From: Psychroflexus tropicus DSM 15496
GTDB taxonomy: Bacteria > Bacteroidota > Bacteroidia > Flavobacteriales > Flavobacteriaceae
DNA: 64,000 nucleotides
Direction of reading: 5' to 3'
Assembly: GCF_000378765.1 (NCBI RefSeq)
Contig: NZ_KB905342.1
Location: forward strand, 682,001-746,000
Numbering within the stretch: position 1 is the first letter of the stretch; the number at the start of each line of letters is the position of its first letter. The notes beneath the pieces were generated by a model. That model saw only the letters and a list, made by a program, of their open reading frames with translations. It was not told the DNA's origin and made no database searches. Shown in pieces: positions 33,781 to 42,199 of the stretch. Position numbers and translations under genes: made by a program.

Positions 33781-34455
33781 ATGCACAATCTACTATCCAA
33801 TTTTAGAGTGGACGTCAATCCGAGTCTTTATTTGAAAGACCCGGAGAGTTCTTCATTAGGCCAAAATATAATTAAATCAAGTATAGATTTAATAGACTTA
33901 CATGGGATAGAGGAATTCAATTTCAAAAAATTAGCTAAAGAGATCGGGTCTACTGAAAGCTCGATTTATAGATACTTTGAGAATAAACAGCGTCTTTTGC
34001 TATATCTCTCATCGCTTTATTGGGGTATTATGGAATTTCAGCTTGTTATGGAAACTAACAGCATGAAGGCTGGTATGCAAAGATTAATGAAAGCAGTTGA
34101 GGTTCTCTTTAGTACTCCAAAACTGAATTATTCATCTTTTAAATTGGATGGTGCCAAATTACGTCATATTATTAATTCTGAATTTGTAAAAGCCTATCAC
34201 AATAAACATGTGGACGAGCAAAACAAAGCAGGATATTTCAGTATTTATAAACGTCTGGTCTTGAGAATCTCTGAACTAATTAATGATGTAAATGCATCTT
34301 ATTCTTATAGTAACAGCTTATCTTCGATGATAATTGAAGGCTCTTTGAACCAATATTTTTTATCGGAACATTTTCATAGCCTCACAGATTGTCATTCTGA
34401 AGACAATTTATACTTATTTTACGAAGATTTATTGACAAAAACTTTAAAGCAATAA
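33781..34455 (+). CDS. TetR/AcrR-family regulator of the exporter operon
   Basis: A 224-residue one-component repressor. The helix-turn-helix lies at about residues 40-80 (FNFKKLAKEIGSTESSIYRYF, then ENKQRLL), typical of TetR proteins; the C-terminal ligand domain is not recognisable beyond helices. It is the first gene of the operon and 3 bp ahead of the ABC gene, so it probably controls its own transcription together with the exporter. The N-terminal 30 residues before the first helix are longer than usual. The inducer is unknown. Confidence 0.88.
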   Translation: MHNLLSNFRVDVNPSLYLKDPESSSLGQNIIKSSIDLIDLHGIEEFNFKKLAKEIGSTESSIYRYFENKQRLLLYLSSLYWGIMEFQLVMETNSMKAGMQRLMKAVEVLFSTPKLNYSSFKLDGAKLRHIINSEFVKAYHNKHVDEQNKAGYFSIYKRLVLRISELINDVNASYSYSNSLSSMIIEGSLNQYFLSEHFHSLTDCHSEDNLYLFYEDLLTKTLKQ

Positions 34456-34458
34456 CCA

Positions 34459-36126
34459 ATGGCCGAAAATGGAGATACTAGAACACCCTGGGTAAGGTTG
34501 TGGAGATTACTCACACTAGAGAGAAAATCTGTTTATAAAATCATTTTCTACGCCATCTTTGCAGGTTTAGTTGAGCTAGGTCTGCCATTAGGTATTCAGG
34601 CAATTGTAAATATCATCGTGGGGGGAAGTTTTAATGCTTCTGTGATTCTGCTTATAGGCATTGTGCTCTTCACTGTAGCTTTTGCCGGAATTTTAAGGTA
34701 CATGCAGCTGAGAATTGGTGAAGATTTGCAGCAACGTATCTTTGCACGTTCCTCTTTTGAGCTGGTTTACAGATTTCCAAAAATGAAATATTCTGCACTA
34801 CAGAATGAGTACCCACCAGAGCTGGCTAATCGTTTTTTTGATGTGATGACTATACAAAAATCATTACCTAAGCTTCTCATTGATTTTTCAGCTGCCTTTA
34901 TCCAAATAGGGTTTGGATTGATTTTACTTTCCTTTTACCACCCATTTTTCGTGTTTTTTGGATTCTTAATCATTTTATTCTTTTATGTCATTTTTAAATT
35001 ATCCCTTAATGAAGGAGTAAAAGAAGTCTTGATCGAGTCCAGTTATAAATACAAAACTGCCCACTGGATCCAGGAGGTGGCCAGAAGTATCGAAGGCTTT
35101 AAAGTGTCGGAGAGTTTTTCATATTCTTCTAAAAGAAACGATGATACCAGCTTGCACTATCTTAATGCCAGAGAGCGGCATTTCCGTGTACTCAGATTTC
35201 AATTCTTCAAGATGATAGCCTTTAAGGTACTCGTGGCAGCAGCCTTACTTGTTGGAGGTGGACTTTTAGTGATTAATCAGCAAATGAATATTGGTCAGTT
35301 TGTAGCAGCTGAAATTGTGATTTTGCTCATGATTACCTCGGTAGAAAAGCTGATCAAAGGCTTGGAAGATCTTTATGGACTTTTAGCCGGTATTGAAAAA
35401 CTTGGTCGAGTTACCGATATTCCTATCGAGACTCAGGCAGGCAATAAGCCCTTCAATAAGCAGGAAAGCTTTGTCTTTGAATATAAAAATGTAAGCTTAA
35501 GGATCGGTAATGAAGTGATTCTTAAAAATATCAATACGACAATCCATCCTAAAGATTTGATTTTAATCGAAGGAACACCAGGATCTGGTAAGTCAACCTT
35601 ACTTAGAGTGTTGGTAGGTTTGATAAATGAAATTGAAGGTAATATCATCGTGAACGATTATAACCTAAAAAATATAAACTTAACTTACTTCAGAGATTTT
35701 GCAGGACATTATTTCCCAAGTAATAAAACTTTCGAGGGCACGATTCTTGAAAATATAACATTAAATAATCCTGAGATATCTATGGAGTACGTCCAGTTTT
35801 TGATCGACAAATTGGAACTTCGGAAATTTGTTAAATCTCAAGAAAAAGGTATTCAAACAACAATTTATACTGAAGGTAGACAATTGCCATATACTATCAA
35901 TAAGAAAATTATGATTGCCAGAGCAGTAGCTTCTCAGCCAAAGCTCCTGGTTTTAAAAGATCCAACTGAAGATCTACAGGAAGGTGAATCTAGGAAAATC
36001 ATAGATTTCCTTACCAATCCAGAAAGACCTTGGGCTTTGGTGGTAGTGAGCAATAATAAGATTTGGAAAGAAAAATGCAACCGAACCTTCTTTATGGATG
36101 AAGGTAAATTAGATACAAAAGAATAG
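34459..36126 (+). CDS. ABC transporter with degenerate ATPase domain
   Basis: A 555-residue half transporter: an exporter-type membrane domain (about residues 1-315) and an ATP-binding domain (about 335-555). Walker A is intact (GTPGSGKST, about 370-378). The other catalytic motifs are not: the signature region reads TEGRQLPYTINKK instead of LSGGQ-type, Walker B reads LLVLKDPTED with Lys-Asp where Asp-Glu is expected, and the switch histidine is replaced (VVVSNNK). I recall relatives in other Bacteroidota, next to HlyD and TolC genes, with the same kind of changes, so this looks like a family trait and not decay. It is followed 1 bp later by the HlyD gene. Substrate unknown; no peptidase domain. 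Confidence 0.88.
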   Translation: MAENGDTRTPWVRLWRLLTLERKSVYKIIFYAIFAGLVELGLPLGIQAIVNIIVGGSFNASVILLIGIVLFTVAFAGILRYMQLRIGEDLQQRIFARSSFELVYRFPKMKYSALQNEYPPELANRFFDVMTIQKSLPKLLIDFSAAFIQIGFGLILLSFYHPFFVFFGFLIILFFYVIFKLSLNEGVKEVLIESSYKYKTAHWIQEVARSIEGFKVSESFSYSSKRNDDTSLHYLNARERHFRVLRFQFFKMIAFKVLVAAALLVGGGLLVINQQMNIGQFVAAEIVILLMITSVEKLIKGLEDLYGLLAGIEKLGRVTDIPIETQAGNKPFNKQESFVFEYKNVSLRIGNEVILKNINTTIHPKDLILIEGTPGSGKSTLLRVLVGLINEIEGNIIVNDYNLKNINLTYFRDFAGHYFPSNKTFEGTILENITLNNPEISMEYVQFLIDKLELRKFVKSQEKGIQTTIYTEGRQLPYTINKKIMIARAVASQPKLLVLKDPTEDLQEGESRKIIDFLTNPERPWALVVVSNNKIWKEKCNRTFFMDEGKLDTKE

Positions 36127-36127
36127 T

Positions 36128-37498
36128 ATGCTAGATATATCAAAACTCAGACTTAATGAAAAGATTGATTTATCTAATTATAAATCAATGCAATTCACGA
36201 CGCACAAAGACCGTTTTCTAACATTCAATAAGATCATGACGATATTTGGAATAGTGCTGTTAGCCATCTTATTTCTTCCCTGGACGCAAATTGTTCAAGG
36301 AAGGGGATTTGTGACAAGTTTAGAACCCAACCAAAGGCCTCAATCTATCGAATCTGCAATCGCAGGACAGATTGAAAAATGGTACGTTCGGGAAGGACAA
36401 ATCGTTGAAAAAGGCGATACAATACTTCATATTTCTGAAATAAAGGATAAATTTTTTGATCCAGATCTACTGCAAAGAGCTCAGTCTCAAATTACAGCTA
36501 AGAATTTCTCCTTAGATTCCTATACAGAAAAGGTAAAGGCTTTAAATTTCCAAATCGAGGCCTTAAAGCAGGAAAGAGAATTAAAATTGGAACAGGCTCA
36601 AAACAAGCTGATACAGGCCAACTTGAAAGTAGAAAGTGATAGCATAGAAGTGGAAGCTGCAAAAACCCAATTAACCATTGCCGAGCGTCAATTTGAGCGT
36701 ACAGAAAGTCTGCAAAAAGAAGGTTTGAAGGCCGTGACAGACCTTGAAGCTAAGCGCTTAAAACTTCAGAACAGTCAGGCAAAAATAGTTTCGCAAAAGA
36801 ATAAATTGTTAGCTAGTAAAAATGAAGTCATCAACGCTAAAATTGAAATTTCAAGTATCAAAGCAGGTTACCAGGACAAAATTTCTAAAGCAGAAAGTGA
36901 TAAATTTTCTGCACTATCCAGTCAGTATGATACAGAAGCACAGCGAACAAAACTGGAGACAGACTTTACAAATTTTTCTGTAAGATCCAATATGCGCTAC
37001 ATTAAAGCTCCACAGTCAGGCTTTATCAATAAAGTTCTGCAAAGCGGAATTGGAGAAACCTTCAAAGAAGGTACTCAAATCGTAAGCATAATGCCACTGG
37101 ATATTGAATTGGCGGTAGAAACCTTCGTAGACCCTATTGATCTTCCACTATTACATCCGGGTGAGCCTATCCGTATCATTTTTGATGGCTGGCCTGCAAT
37201 CTTCTTTTCTGGTTGGCCAAACCTGTCCTATGGAACTTACGGTGGCGAAATTGTAGCCGTATCTAGAACTTTAGATCCAGAGAAAGGTAAATTCAGAGTT
37301 TTAATCAAGGAAGATCCTAAGGAAAAAGAGTGGCCAGATGTGGTAAGAGCAGGATCCGGGGCCAAGACTTTGGCCTTGCTCAATGATGTCCCTGTATGGT
37401 ATGAAATATGGAGGCAGATCAACGGGTTTCCACCAGATTACTATAAACCAAAAGCTTCTAATAAAAGCGCAGATAAGAATCAAAATTCACCTAAATGA
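36128..37498 (+). CDS. HlyD-family membrane fusion protein
   Basis: A 456-residue periplasmic adaptor linking the ABC protein to the outer-membrane channel. It has a short cytoplasmic part, one membrane helix at about residues 37-55 (MTIFGIVLLAILFLPW), a lipoyl-like half (GQIEKWYVREGQIVEKGD), a long coiled coil at about 120-275 rich in Lys, Glu and Gln, and the second lipoyl half and beta barrel (YIKAPQSGFINKVL onward). The C-terminal 60 residues form a further basic domain. Its stop overlaps the TolC start through ATGA, so the three exporter parts are translated together. Confidence 0.92.
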   Translation: MLDISKLRLNEKIDLSNYKSMQFTTHKDRFLTFNKIMTIFGIVLLAILFLPWTQIVQGRGFVTSLEPNQRPQSIESAIAGQIEKWYVREGQIVEKGDTILHISEIKDKFFDPDLLQRAQSQITAKNFSLDSYTEKVKALNFQIEALKQERELKLEQAQNKLIQANLKVESDSIEVEAAKTQLTIAERQFERTESLQKEGLKAVTDLEAKRLKLQNSQAKIVSQKNKLLASKNEVINAKIEISSIKAGYQDKISKAESDKFSALSSQYDTEAQRTKLETDFTNFSVRSNMRYIKAPQSGFINKVLQSGIGETFKEGTQIVSIMPLDIELAVETFVDPIDLPLLHPGEPIRIIFDGWPAIFFSGWPNLSYGTYGGEIVAVSRTLDPEKGKFRVLIKEDPKEKEWPDVVRAGSGAKTLALLNDVPVWYEIWRQINGFPPDYYKPKASNKSADKNQNSPK

Positions 37499-38916
37499 TT
37501 CGCAACTTTATCTTAGTGATCAGTTTTTTTTGGTCTTTGTCAGGAATCGCTCAGGACGCACCACTAGCAGAAGATCAAAATGTGTTTAGCTTAAATGAAT
37601 TTCTAGCTTATGTGAAGGAATATCACCCTATCGCACAGCTGGCTAATTTTGAAATATCTGCAGCACAGGCCAAGTTGCTTAAATCCAGAGGTGCTTTTGA
37701 TCCTAAGGTTACTGTAGATTGGAAGAATAAAGAATTTAAAGGAACCGAATATTATGATATTCTCAACTCCACCTTTAAAATTCCAACCTGGTATGGTATT
37801 GAAGTGAAAGCAGGCTTTGAGCAAAACCAGGGGTCTTTTTTAAATCCTCAGAACGTGGTTCCAGACGATGGTCTTTACAGTGCTGGTATTTCTGTGCCTG
37901 TAGGACAGGGCTTATTCATCAATGAAAGAATGGCAGATCTTAAGCAAGCCAAGATCATGCAGGATCTTAGCCAGGCACAACGCGATATACGTCTTAACCA
38001 GCTGCTTTCTGAAGCTGTCATGGCTTACTTGGACTGGTACCTGGCCAACCGAGAAGTTACTCTATTTGATAATTTTGTAGATCGGGCAGAAGTACGTTTT
38101 GAGGGTATTAAGGAAAGTGCCTTGGCCGGAGATATTCCAACTATAGATACACTCGAAGCTGGTATTACAGTTCAAGACAGAAAATTAAGTTTGGAGCAGG
38201 CTAACTTAAAGCTGATCAAAAGTAGACTGGCGTTATCCAACTTTTTATGGTTTGAAGATTTTATTCCCCTGGAACTTGGCCCATTTGTAGTGCCTCAAGC
38301 TTTGGACGAAAATTCTTTGGATCCTGTACTGGGCACTAATCTGCTTCAATTGGAAAATTTTGTATTGGAGGATCATCCAAAGATCAAGGCTTTAGATTTT
38401 AAGATAGACCAGCTGGAAGTGAATCAGCGTCTAAAAGCTGAGATGTTGAAACCACAATTAGATCTGGAATATAATTTTATAAATGAACGTGTTGGAGAAT
38501 TTGAAAACTTCAATACTGAAGATTATAAGGCAGGAATATTTTTTAGGCTTCCACTATTTCTAAGAAAAGAAAGGGGAGATCTGAAGCTGGCTAAAATTAA
38601 AGTAAACGAAGCTCAGTTAGATCTTGATTTTGAATCGCTTCAACTTCAAAACAAGATACAGGCAACACGAAGCGAAATACTTTCCTATATCACTCAGTTA
38701 AACACATTTCAGTCTATCGTAAGAGACACCTCCACGCTGTTAAAAGCTGAAGAGCGTAAATTTAGCTTCGGTGAAAGTTCGGTTTTTTTAATCAACTCCC
38801 GGGAAGTAAAACTAATTAACTCTAGGCTAAAAGAAATTAAAGTGTTTGAGAAATTGCTTAAATCCAAAGCAGATCTCTTTAACATACTGATCAATGACGT
38901 AACCTTAGACGAGTAA
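37495..38916 (+). CDS. TolC-family outer-membrane channel
   Basis: A 473-residue outer-membrane efflux protein. A signal peptide (FILVISFFWSLSGIA, then QDAPL) is followed by the OEP repeats: heptad-rich helices with Leu/Ala/Gln spacing (for example NEFLAYVKEYHPIAQLANFEISAAQAKLL and its second-half counterpart VLEDHPKIKALDFKIDQLEVNQRL) and strand segments (ITVQ, YSAGISVPVGQG and AGIFFRLPLFL). The repeat of HP-x-I at the start of each half is typical. It completes an ABC-HlyD-TolC exporter and ends 2 bp from the convergent ribE gene with no hairpin terminator between. Confidence 0.92.
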   Translation: MIRNFILVISFFWSLSGIAQDAPLAEDQNVFSLNEFLAYVKEYHPIAQLANFEISAAQAKLLKSRGAFDPKVTVDWKNKEFKGTEYYDILNSTFKIPTWYGIEVKAGFEQNQGSFLNPQNVVPDDGLYSAGISVPVGQGLFINERMADLKQAKIMQDLSQAQRDIRLNQLLSEAVMAYLDWYLANREVTLFDNFVDRAEVRFEGIKESALAGDIPTIDTLEAGITVQDRKLSLEQANLKLIKSRLALSNFLWFEDFIPLELGPFVVPQALDENSLDPVLGTNLLQLENFVLEDHPKIKALDFKIDQLEVNQRLKAEMLKPQLDLEYNFINERVGEFENFNTEDYKAGIFFRLPLFLRKERGDLKLAKIKVNEAQLDLDFESLQLQNKIQATRSEILSYITQLNTFQSIVRDTSTLLKAEERKFSFGESSVFLINSREVKLINSRLKEIKVFEKLLKSKADLFNILINDVTLDE

Positions 38917-38918
38917 GC

Positions 38919-39512
38919 TTAGAGAGACTGCATCTCCATTAATCGCTTGACATATTTCCCAATAACATCAAATTCTAAGTTGACTACATCCCCCTTTTTT
39001 AGTGTTCTGAAAGTCGTGTGCTCGTAAGTATAGGGGATGATAGCCACACTAAATTCATTCAATTTTGAGTTGACAACGGTTAAACTAACACCATTGATAG
39101 TGATAGAGCCTTTTTCTATAGTGACGTTCATCAGTTTAGGATCATAGGAAAACGTAAACTCCCAACTGCCATCTTTAGTTTCTGCTCGTTCGCAAGTGGC
39201 CACCTGGTCTACGTGTCCTTGTACGATATGCCCGTCAAGATGTGCATTCATCTTCATCCCACGTTCAAGATTGATAAGGTCTCCTTCTTTAAGGTGCTTT
39301 AGGTTGGTCTTATTTAGAGTTTCATCGATTGCGGTTACTTTGTAAGATTTATCTTCAATGTCGACTACTGTTAGACAAACCCCATTATGAGCCACACTTT
39401 GATCCACCTTTAGTTCTCTGGCTATTTCTGCTTGTATGGTATAATCTATGTTACCTCCATAAGTCTCAATTTTACTGACTTTTCCTACTTCTTCTATTAT
39501 TCCTGTAAACAT
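38919..39512 (-). CDS. ribE: riboflavin synthase alpha subunit
   Basis: Dismutates two 6,7-dimethyl-8-ribityllumazines to riboflavin and a pyrimidine. The 197-residue protein has the two tandem lumazine-binding domains: MFTGIIEEVG with VAHNGVCLTVVD in the first half and HIVQGHVDQVA with GSITINGVSLTVV in the second. Length and start are canonical. It is transcribed alone, divergent from pdxA, and meets the TolC gene tail to tail with only 2 bp between the stop codons. No FMN riboswitch was seen in the 51 bp upstream, which is too short for one. Confidence 0.96.
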   Translation of the reverse strand: MFTGIIEEVGKVSKIETYGGNIDYTIQAEIARELKVDQSVAHNGVCLTVVDIEDKSYKVTAIDETLNKTNLKHLKEGDLINLERGMKMNAHLDGHIVQGHVDQVATCERAETKDGSWEFTFSYDPKLMNVTIEKGSITINGVSLTVVNSKLNEFSVAIIPYTYEHTTFRTLKKGDVVNLEFDVIGKYVKRLMEMQSL

Positions 39513-39530
39513 AATTGTAGATTATTTAAT

Positions 39531-39538
39531 TACCTTTG
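39531..39538 (+). promoter_or_regulatory. TAnnTTTG -7 box for pdxA
   Basis: TACCTTTG lies 25 bp before the pdxA ATG in the short divergent gap with ribE. Confidence 0.55.
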
Positions 39539-39563
39539 TTTAGTGCAAAAATAGACGAATTTT

Positions 39564-40589
39564 ATGAAAACGCATTCAAATATAAGAGTAGGAATTAGCA
39601 TTGGAGACATGAATGGGATTGGCCCGGAAATCATTCTAAAATCATTGGAAGATTCCAGAGTTTTAGAATTATTTACCCCTGTTATTTTCGCGAATTCAAA
39701 AATGATGTCTTTTTTTGGTAATTTTTTTAAGATTAAACTTCAGTTTCATGGGATATCAAAACCTGAAGATGCTGTAGAGGGTAAAATAAATGTCGTTAAT
39801 GTCTGGAAGGAGAACGTTAAGGTCAACTTTGGAGAAGAAGATAAGGTCATAGGTGGCTATGCCATAAAATCTTTAAAAGCAGCTACTAAAGCTTTAATTC
39901 GAAAAGATATTGATACCTTGGTAACAGCTCCTATCAATAAAAACAGCATACAGTCGGATGAATTCGATTTTCCAGGACATACGGATTTTCTTGCCCAACA
40001 GCTTAAAGGGGATAGTTTGATGTTTATGGTATCAGACAATATTAAGGTGGGCTTGCTTACCGATCATGTTCCTGTAAAGAACGTTTCTTCAAAAATTACA
40101 GGAGAATTGATAGAGAAAAAGGTCAATGCCATTCACGAATCCCTTGTTAAAGATTTTGGTATTAGAGAACCTAAAATCGCCGTTTTAGGCATTAATCCTC
40201 ATTCTGGGGACGGAGGAGTGATTGGGAATGAGGATGACGAAACCATGAAGCCTGCTATAAAGAAGTTTATAGATAATGGTAAATTCGTTTTTGGACCCTA
40301 TGCGGCAGATAGTTTTTTTGGATCTAAAAACAATGCCAATTTCGACGCTATAGTGGCTGCTTATCATGATCAGGGCTTGATCCCTTTCAAAACCTTGTCT
40401 TTTGGTAATGGGGTAAATTTCACAGCCGGACTCAACAGAATAAGAACTTCACCAGATCATGGAACTGCATTTGATATTGCAGGGAAAGGTGTCGCTAATG
40501 GGAGCTCATTTGCCCAAGCTATTTATATGTCTATCTCTATTTTTAAGAACAGGATGGAATATATTCAACTGACTAAAAATCCTCTGTAA
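39564..40589 (+). CDS. pdxA: 4-hydroxythreonine-4-phosphate dehydrogenase
   Basis: Oxidises 4-phosphohydroxy-L-threonine in the DXP-dependent route to pyridoxal phosphate. The 341-residue protein shows the family's start (VGISIGDMNGIGPEII), the substrate and metal-binding histidines in FPGHTDFLA and AAYHDQGLIPFK, and the final SPDHGTAFDIAGKG. The length is normal. A -7 box precedes it in the 51-bp gap with ribE. Downstream, a new promoter starts the DUF177-rpmF unit, so pdxA is probably monocistronic. Confidence 0.96.
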   Translation: MKTHSNIRVGISIGDMNGIGPEIILKSLEDSRVLELFTPVIFANSKMMSFFGNFFKIKLQFHGISKPEDAVEGKINVVNVWKENVKVNFGEEDKVIGGYAIKSLKAATKALIRKDIDTLVTAPINKNSIQSDEFDFPGHTDFLAQQLKGDSLMFMVSDNIKVGLLTDHVPVKNVSSKITGELIEKKVNAIHESLVKDFGIREPKIAVLGINPHSGDGGVIGNEDDETMKPAIKKFIDNGKFVFGPYAADSFFGSKNNANFDAIVAAYHDQGLIPFKTLSFGNGVNFTAGLNRIRTSPDHGTAFDIAGKGVANGSSFAQAIYMSISIFKNRMEYIQLTKNPL

Positions 40590-40630
40590 AATCATTCGAT
40601 AATTAAGTATTGAATATTATTAATTTTTAA

Positions 40631-40638
40631 TATATTTG
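40631..40638 (+). promoter_or_regulatory. TAnnTTTG -7 box for the DUF177-rpmF operon
   Basis: TATATTTG, 21 bp before the ATG at 40660. Confidence 0.6.
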
Positions 40639-40659
40639 CAGGCTCAAAACTGATGCTTT

Positions 40660-41193
40660 ATGAGGAAGTTTAAGGCTTATGCCATCCCTTTCGTAGGGTT
40701 GAAAGAAGGACAGCACAGATTTGATTATGAGATTGATAATGCGTTCTTTGATCTTTTTGATTTTCAGGAATTCAATACCTCCGATGTAAAAGTCGATTTA
40801 GAATTCACTAAGAAGTCTAACATGCTAGAACTGGAATTTGATTTCACAGGTACAGTAAACATTAATTGCGATGTTTCATTAGAGCCTTACGATCAACCCA
40901 TCGATAATCATTTATCTCTGGTTGTAAAATTTGGTGAAGATTATAATGATGATAATGAAGAGCTTTTGGTTTTACCTCATGGAGAACATGAAGTGGAAGT
41001 TCAGCAATACATCTACGAAGGAATAGTTTTAGCTCTACCAGCCAAAAGAATTCATCCAGGTGTTGAAGATGGCTCCATAAAGTCTGACATTCTTGAAAAA
41101 TTAGAAGAGTTGAAACCGAAATCAGCTTCAGAAGAAAAAGAAGAGGATACAGATCCTCGTTGGGATAAATTAAAAGAATTACTAAACGAATAA
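40660..41193 (+). CDS. DUF177/YceD family 23S rRNA accumulation protein
   Basis: A 177-residue DUF177 (YceD-like) protein, nearly always found just ahead of rpmF, as here, and linked in other bacteria to large-subunit rRNA accumulation. Visible features are the N-terminal AYAIPFVGLKEGQHRFDYEID, a central acidic beta-sheet part in which the two cysteines of many homologues are reduced to one (NINCDVSLEPYD), and a C-terminal WDKLKELL helix with the usual DPRWD motif. It is followed 14 bp later by rpmF in one operon. Confidence in the family is high; its biochemical role remains loosely defined. Confidence 0.92.
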   Translation: MRKFKAYAIPFVGLKEGQHRFDYEIDNAFFDLFDFQEFNTSDVKVDLEFTKKSNMLELEFDFTGTVNINCDVSLEPYDQPIDNHLSLVVKFGEDYNDDNEELLVLPHGEHEVEVQQYIYEGIVLALPAKRIHPGVEDGSIKSDILEKLEELKPKSASEEKEEDTDPRWDKLKELLNE

Positions 41194-41207
41194 TACATAT
41201 TTGAGCA

Positions 41208-41411
41208 ATGGCACATCCAAAGAGAAGAATATCGACCACAAGAAGAGATAAGAGAAGAACTCATATCAAGGCGAAGATGCCACAAATCGCTACAGACACT
41301 ACCACTGGAGAAGCGCATTTGTTTCATAGAGCGCACTGGCATGAAGGTAAATTGTACTACAGAGGTCAGGTTCTTATCGATAATACAGAAGACGCAGAAG
41401 TAGTAGAGTAA
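41208..41411 (+). CDS. rpmF: 50S ribosomal protein L32
   Basis: A 67-residue ribosomal protein L32 of the large subunit. The start [19 protein letters not shown] is canonical. This copy lacks the four zinc-ligand cysteines of the C+ form (the tail is [18 protein letters not shown]), so it is a zinc-independent type, normal for the phylum. The acidic C-terminal tail ([10 protein letters not shown]) is common in flavobacteria. Co-transcribed with the DUF177 gene and closed by a strong terminator. Confidence 0.97.
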   Translation: MAHPKRRISTTRRDKRRTHIKAKMPQIATDTTTGEAHLFHRAHWHEGKLYYRGQVLIDNTEDAEVVE

Positions 41412-41438
41412 ACCTCTACTCTTTACGGTATATCATAT

Positions 41439-41468
41439 ACTCCTTTATTCATTTAAAGGAGTTTTTTT
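41439..41468 (+). terminator. Rho-independent terminator after rpmF
   Basis: ACTCCTTTA pairs with TAAAGGAGT across a short loop, followed by seven T. Confidence 0.92.
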
Positions 41469-41545
41469 GTTATTTCTGGTCCTGTTTTGTTAGGATGACT
41501 TTCAAATAATTTTTTAACACTCACCAAAGCAATCCTAATCATACC

Positions 41546-41577
41546 AAAAAAAACGCCACTCGAAAGAGTGGCGTTTT
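41546..41577 (-). terminator. Rho-independent terminator of cspA
   Basis: AAAACGCCACTC and GAGTGGCGTTTT form a 12-bp stem with a GAAA tetraloop (TTTC on the minus strand). The A run at 41546-41553 reads as a T tract on the minus strand, so it serves the cspA transcript. Confidence 0.9.
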
Positions 41578-41606
41578 AAGGTCTTGAAAAAAAAATGTTT
41601 ATATGA

Positions 41607-41798
41607 TTAGATCAAACGTACATCTGTAGCGTTCATTCCTTTTCTTCCTTCTTCTTCTGTGTACTCAACTTCGTCACCCTCGTTTAGAGTCTCTCCGTTA
41701 AGTCCTGTGACGTGAACAAAAATATCTTCTCCTGTCTCGTCGTTTGTAATGAATCCATAACCTTTAGACTCATTGAAAAATTTTACTTTACCTTGCAT
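41607..41798 (-). CDS. cold shock protein (CspA family)
   Basis: A 63-residue single-domain OB-fold RNA chaperone. The RNA-binding motifs RNP1 (KGYGFIT) and RNP2 (DIFVHVT) are intact. The protein is shorter by a few residues than E. coli CspA, as in many Bacteroidota. It is monocistronic, with its own -7 box about 30 bp upstream and its own terminator. The leader is very AT-rich and lacks the long cold-box leader of enteric cspA, so thermosensor control is not suggested by the sequence. Confidence 0.95.
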   Translation of the reverse strand: MQGKVKFFNESKGYGFITNDETGEDIFVHVTGLNGETLNEGDEVEYTEEEGRKGMNATDVRLI

Positions 41799-41827
41799 AA
41801 TAATAAATAATAATTAATAATATTATA

Positions 41828-41835
41828 CAAATGTA
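41828..41835 (-). promoter_or_regulatory. TAnnTTTG -7 box for the cold shock gene
   Basis: On the minus strand this reads TACATTTG, 29 bp before the ATG at 41798. Confidence 0.6.
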
Positions 41836-41919
41836 AATAAAATTAATGTGCTGTGTACATTTTGATAAAAAATCTTGTTTTTTAATTCAATCATTTTCAG
41901 AGTACTACACAGATTTTAT

Positions 41920-42195
41920 CTAATCTTTCTTTTCATGTCTACTTTCACCATCAGATTCCTCACTATTCTTATTATTCATCCTCTCGATATTTTCCTTTGT
42001 TAAGGTATAATCTTGTAACCTCTTACCTTTCCAACGGTGAGCTAAAAAAAGAGGCATCAAAATAAAGGCACTAGCTAGTACACTTATGCCGATAATACGT
42101 TCCCCAACGATTTCTTCTTCATAAAGTTTAAAGTAAACGCCTAGAGCAAAACCTGCTGCTATGAGTATAAAGACTAATTTAATAAGTGCTCTCAT
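41920..42195 (-). CDS. small two-helix membrane protein
   Basis: A 91-residue protein with two hydrophobic helices (LVFILIAAGFALGVYF and IGISVLASAFILMPLFLA) separated by a short acidic loop, then a basic/acidic soluble tail ending NSEESDGESRHEKKD. I do not recognise a family. It starts 4 bp after the ClC gene on the same strand, so it is translated with it and is likely to follow it functionally, though no evidence of direct interaction exists. Last gene of the aspS-clc unit. Confidence 0.7.
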   Translation of the reverse strand: MRALIKLVFILIAAGFALGVYFKLYEEEIVGERIIGISVLASAFILMPLFLAHRWKGKRLQDYTLTKENIERMNNKNSEESDGESRHEKKD

Positions 42196-42199
42196 GGTT

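Noticed and set aside
33781-38916. Bacteriocin or peptide secretion system
   Set aside because: No precursor peptide with a double-glycine leader, no peptidase domain in the ABC protein and no modification enzyme are seen.
38990-39563. FMN riboswitch for ribE
   Set aside because: Only 51 bp separate ribE and pdxA, too short for the conserved RFN element, and none of its conserved segments was seen.
40862-41342. Minus-strand frames opposite DUF177 and rpmF
   Set aside because: Both plus-strand genes are conserved and complete; the reverse frames show no family features.
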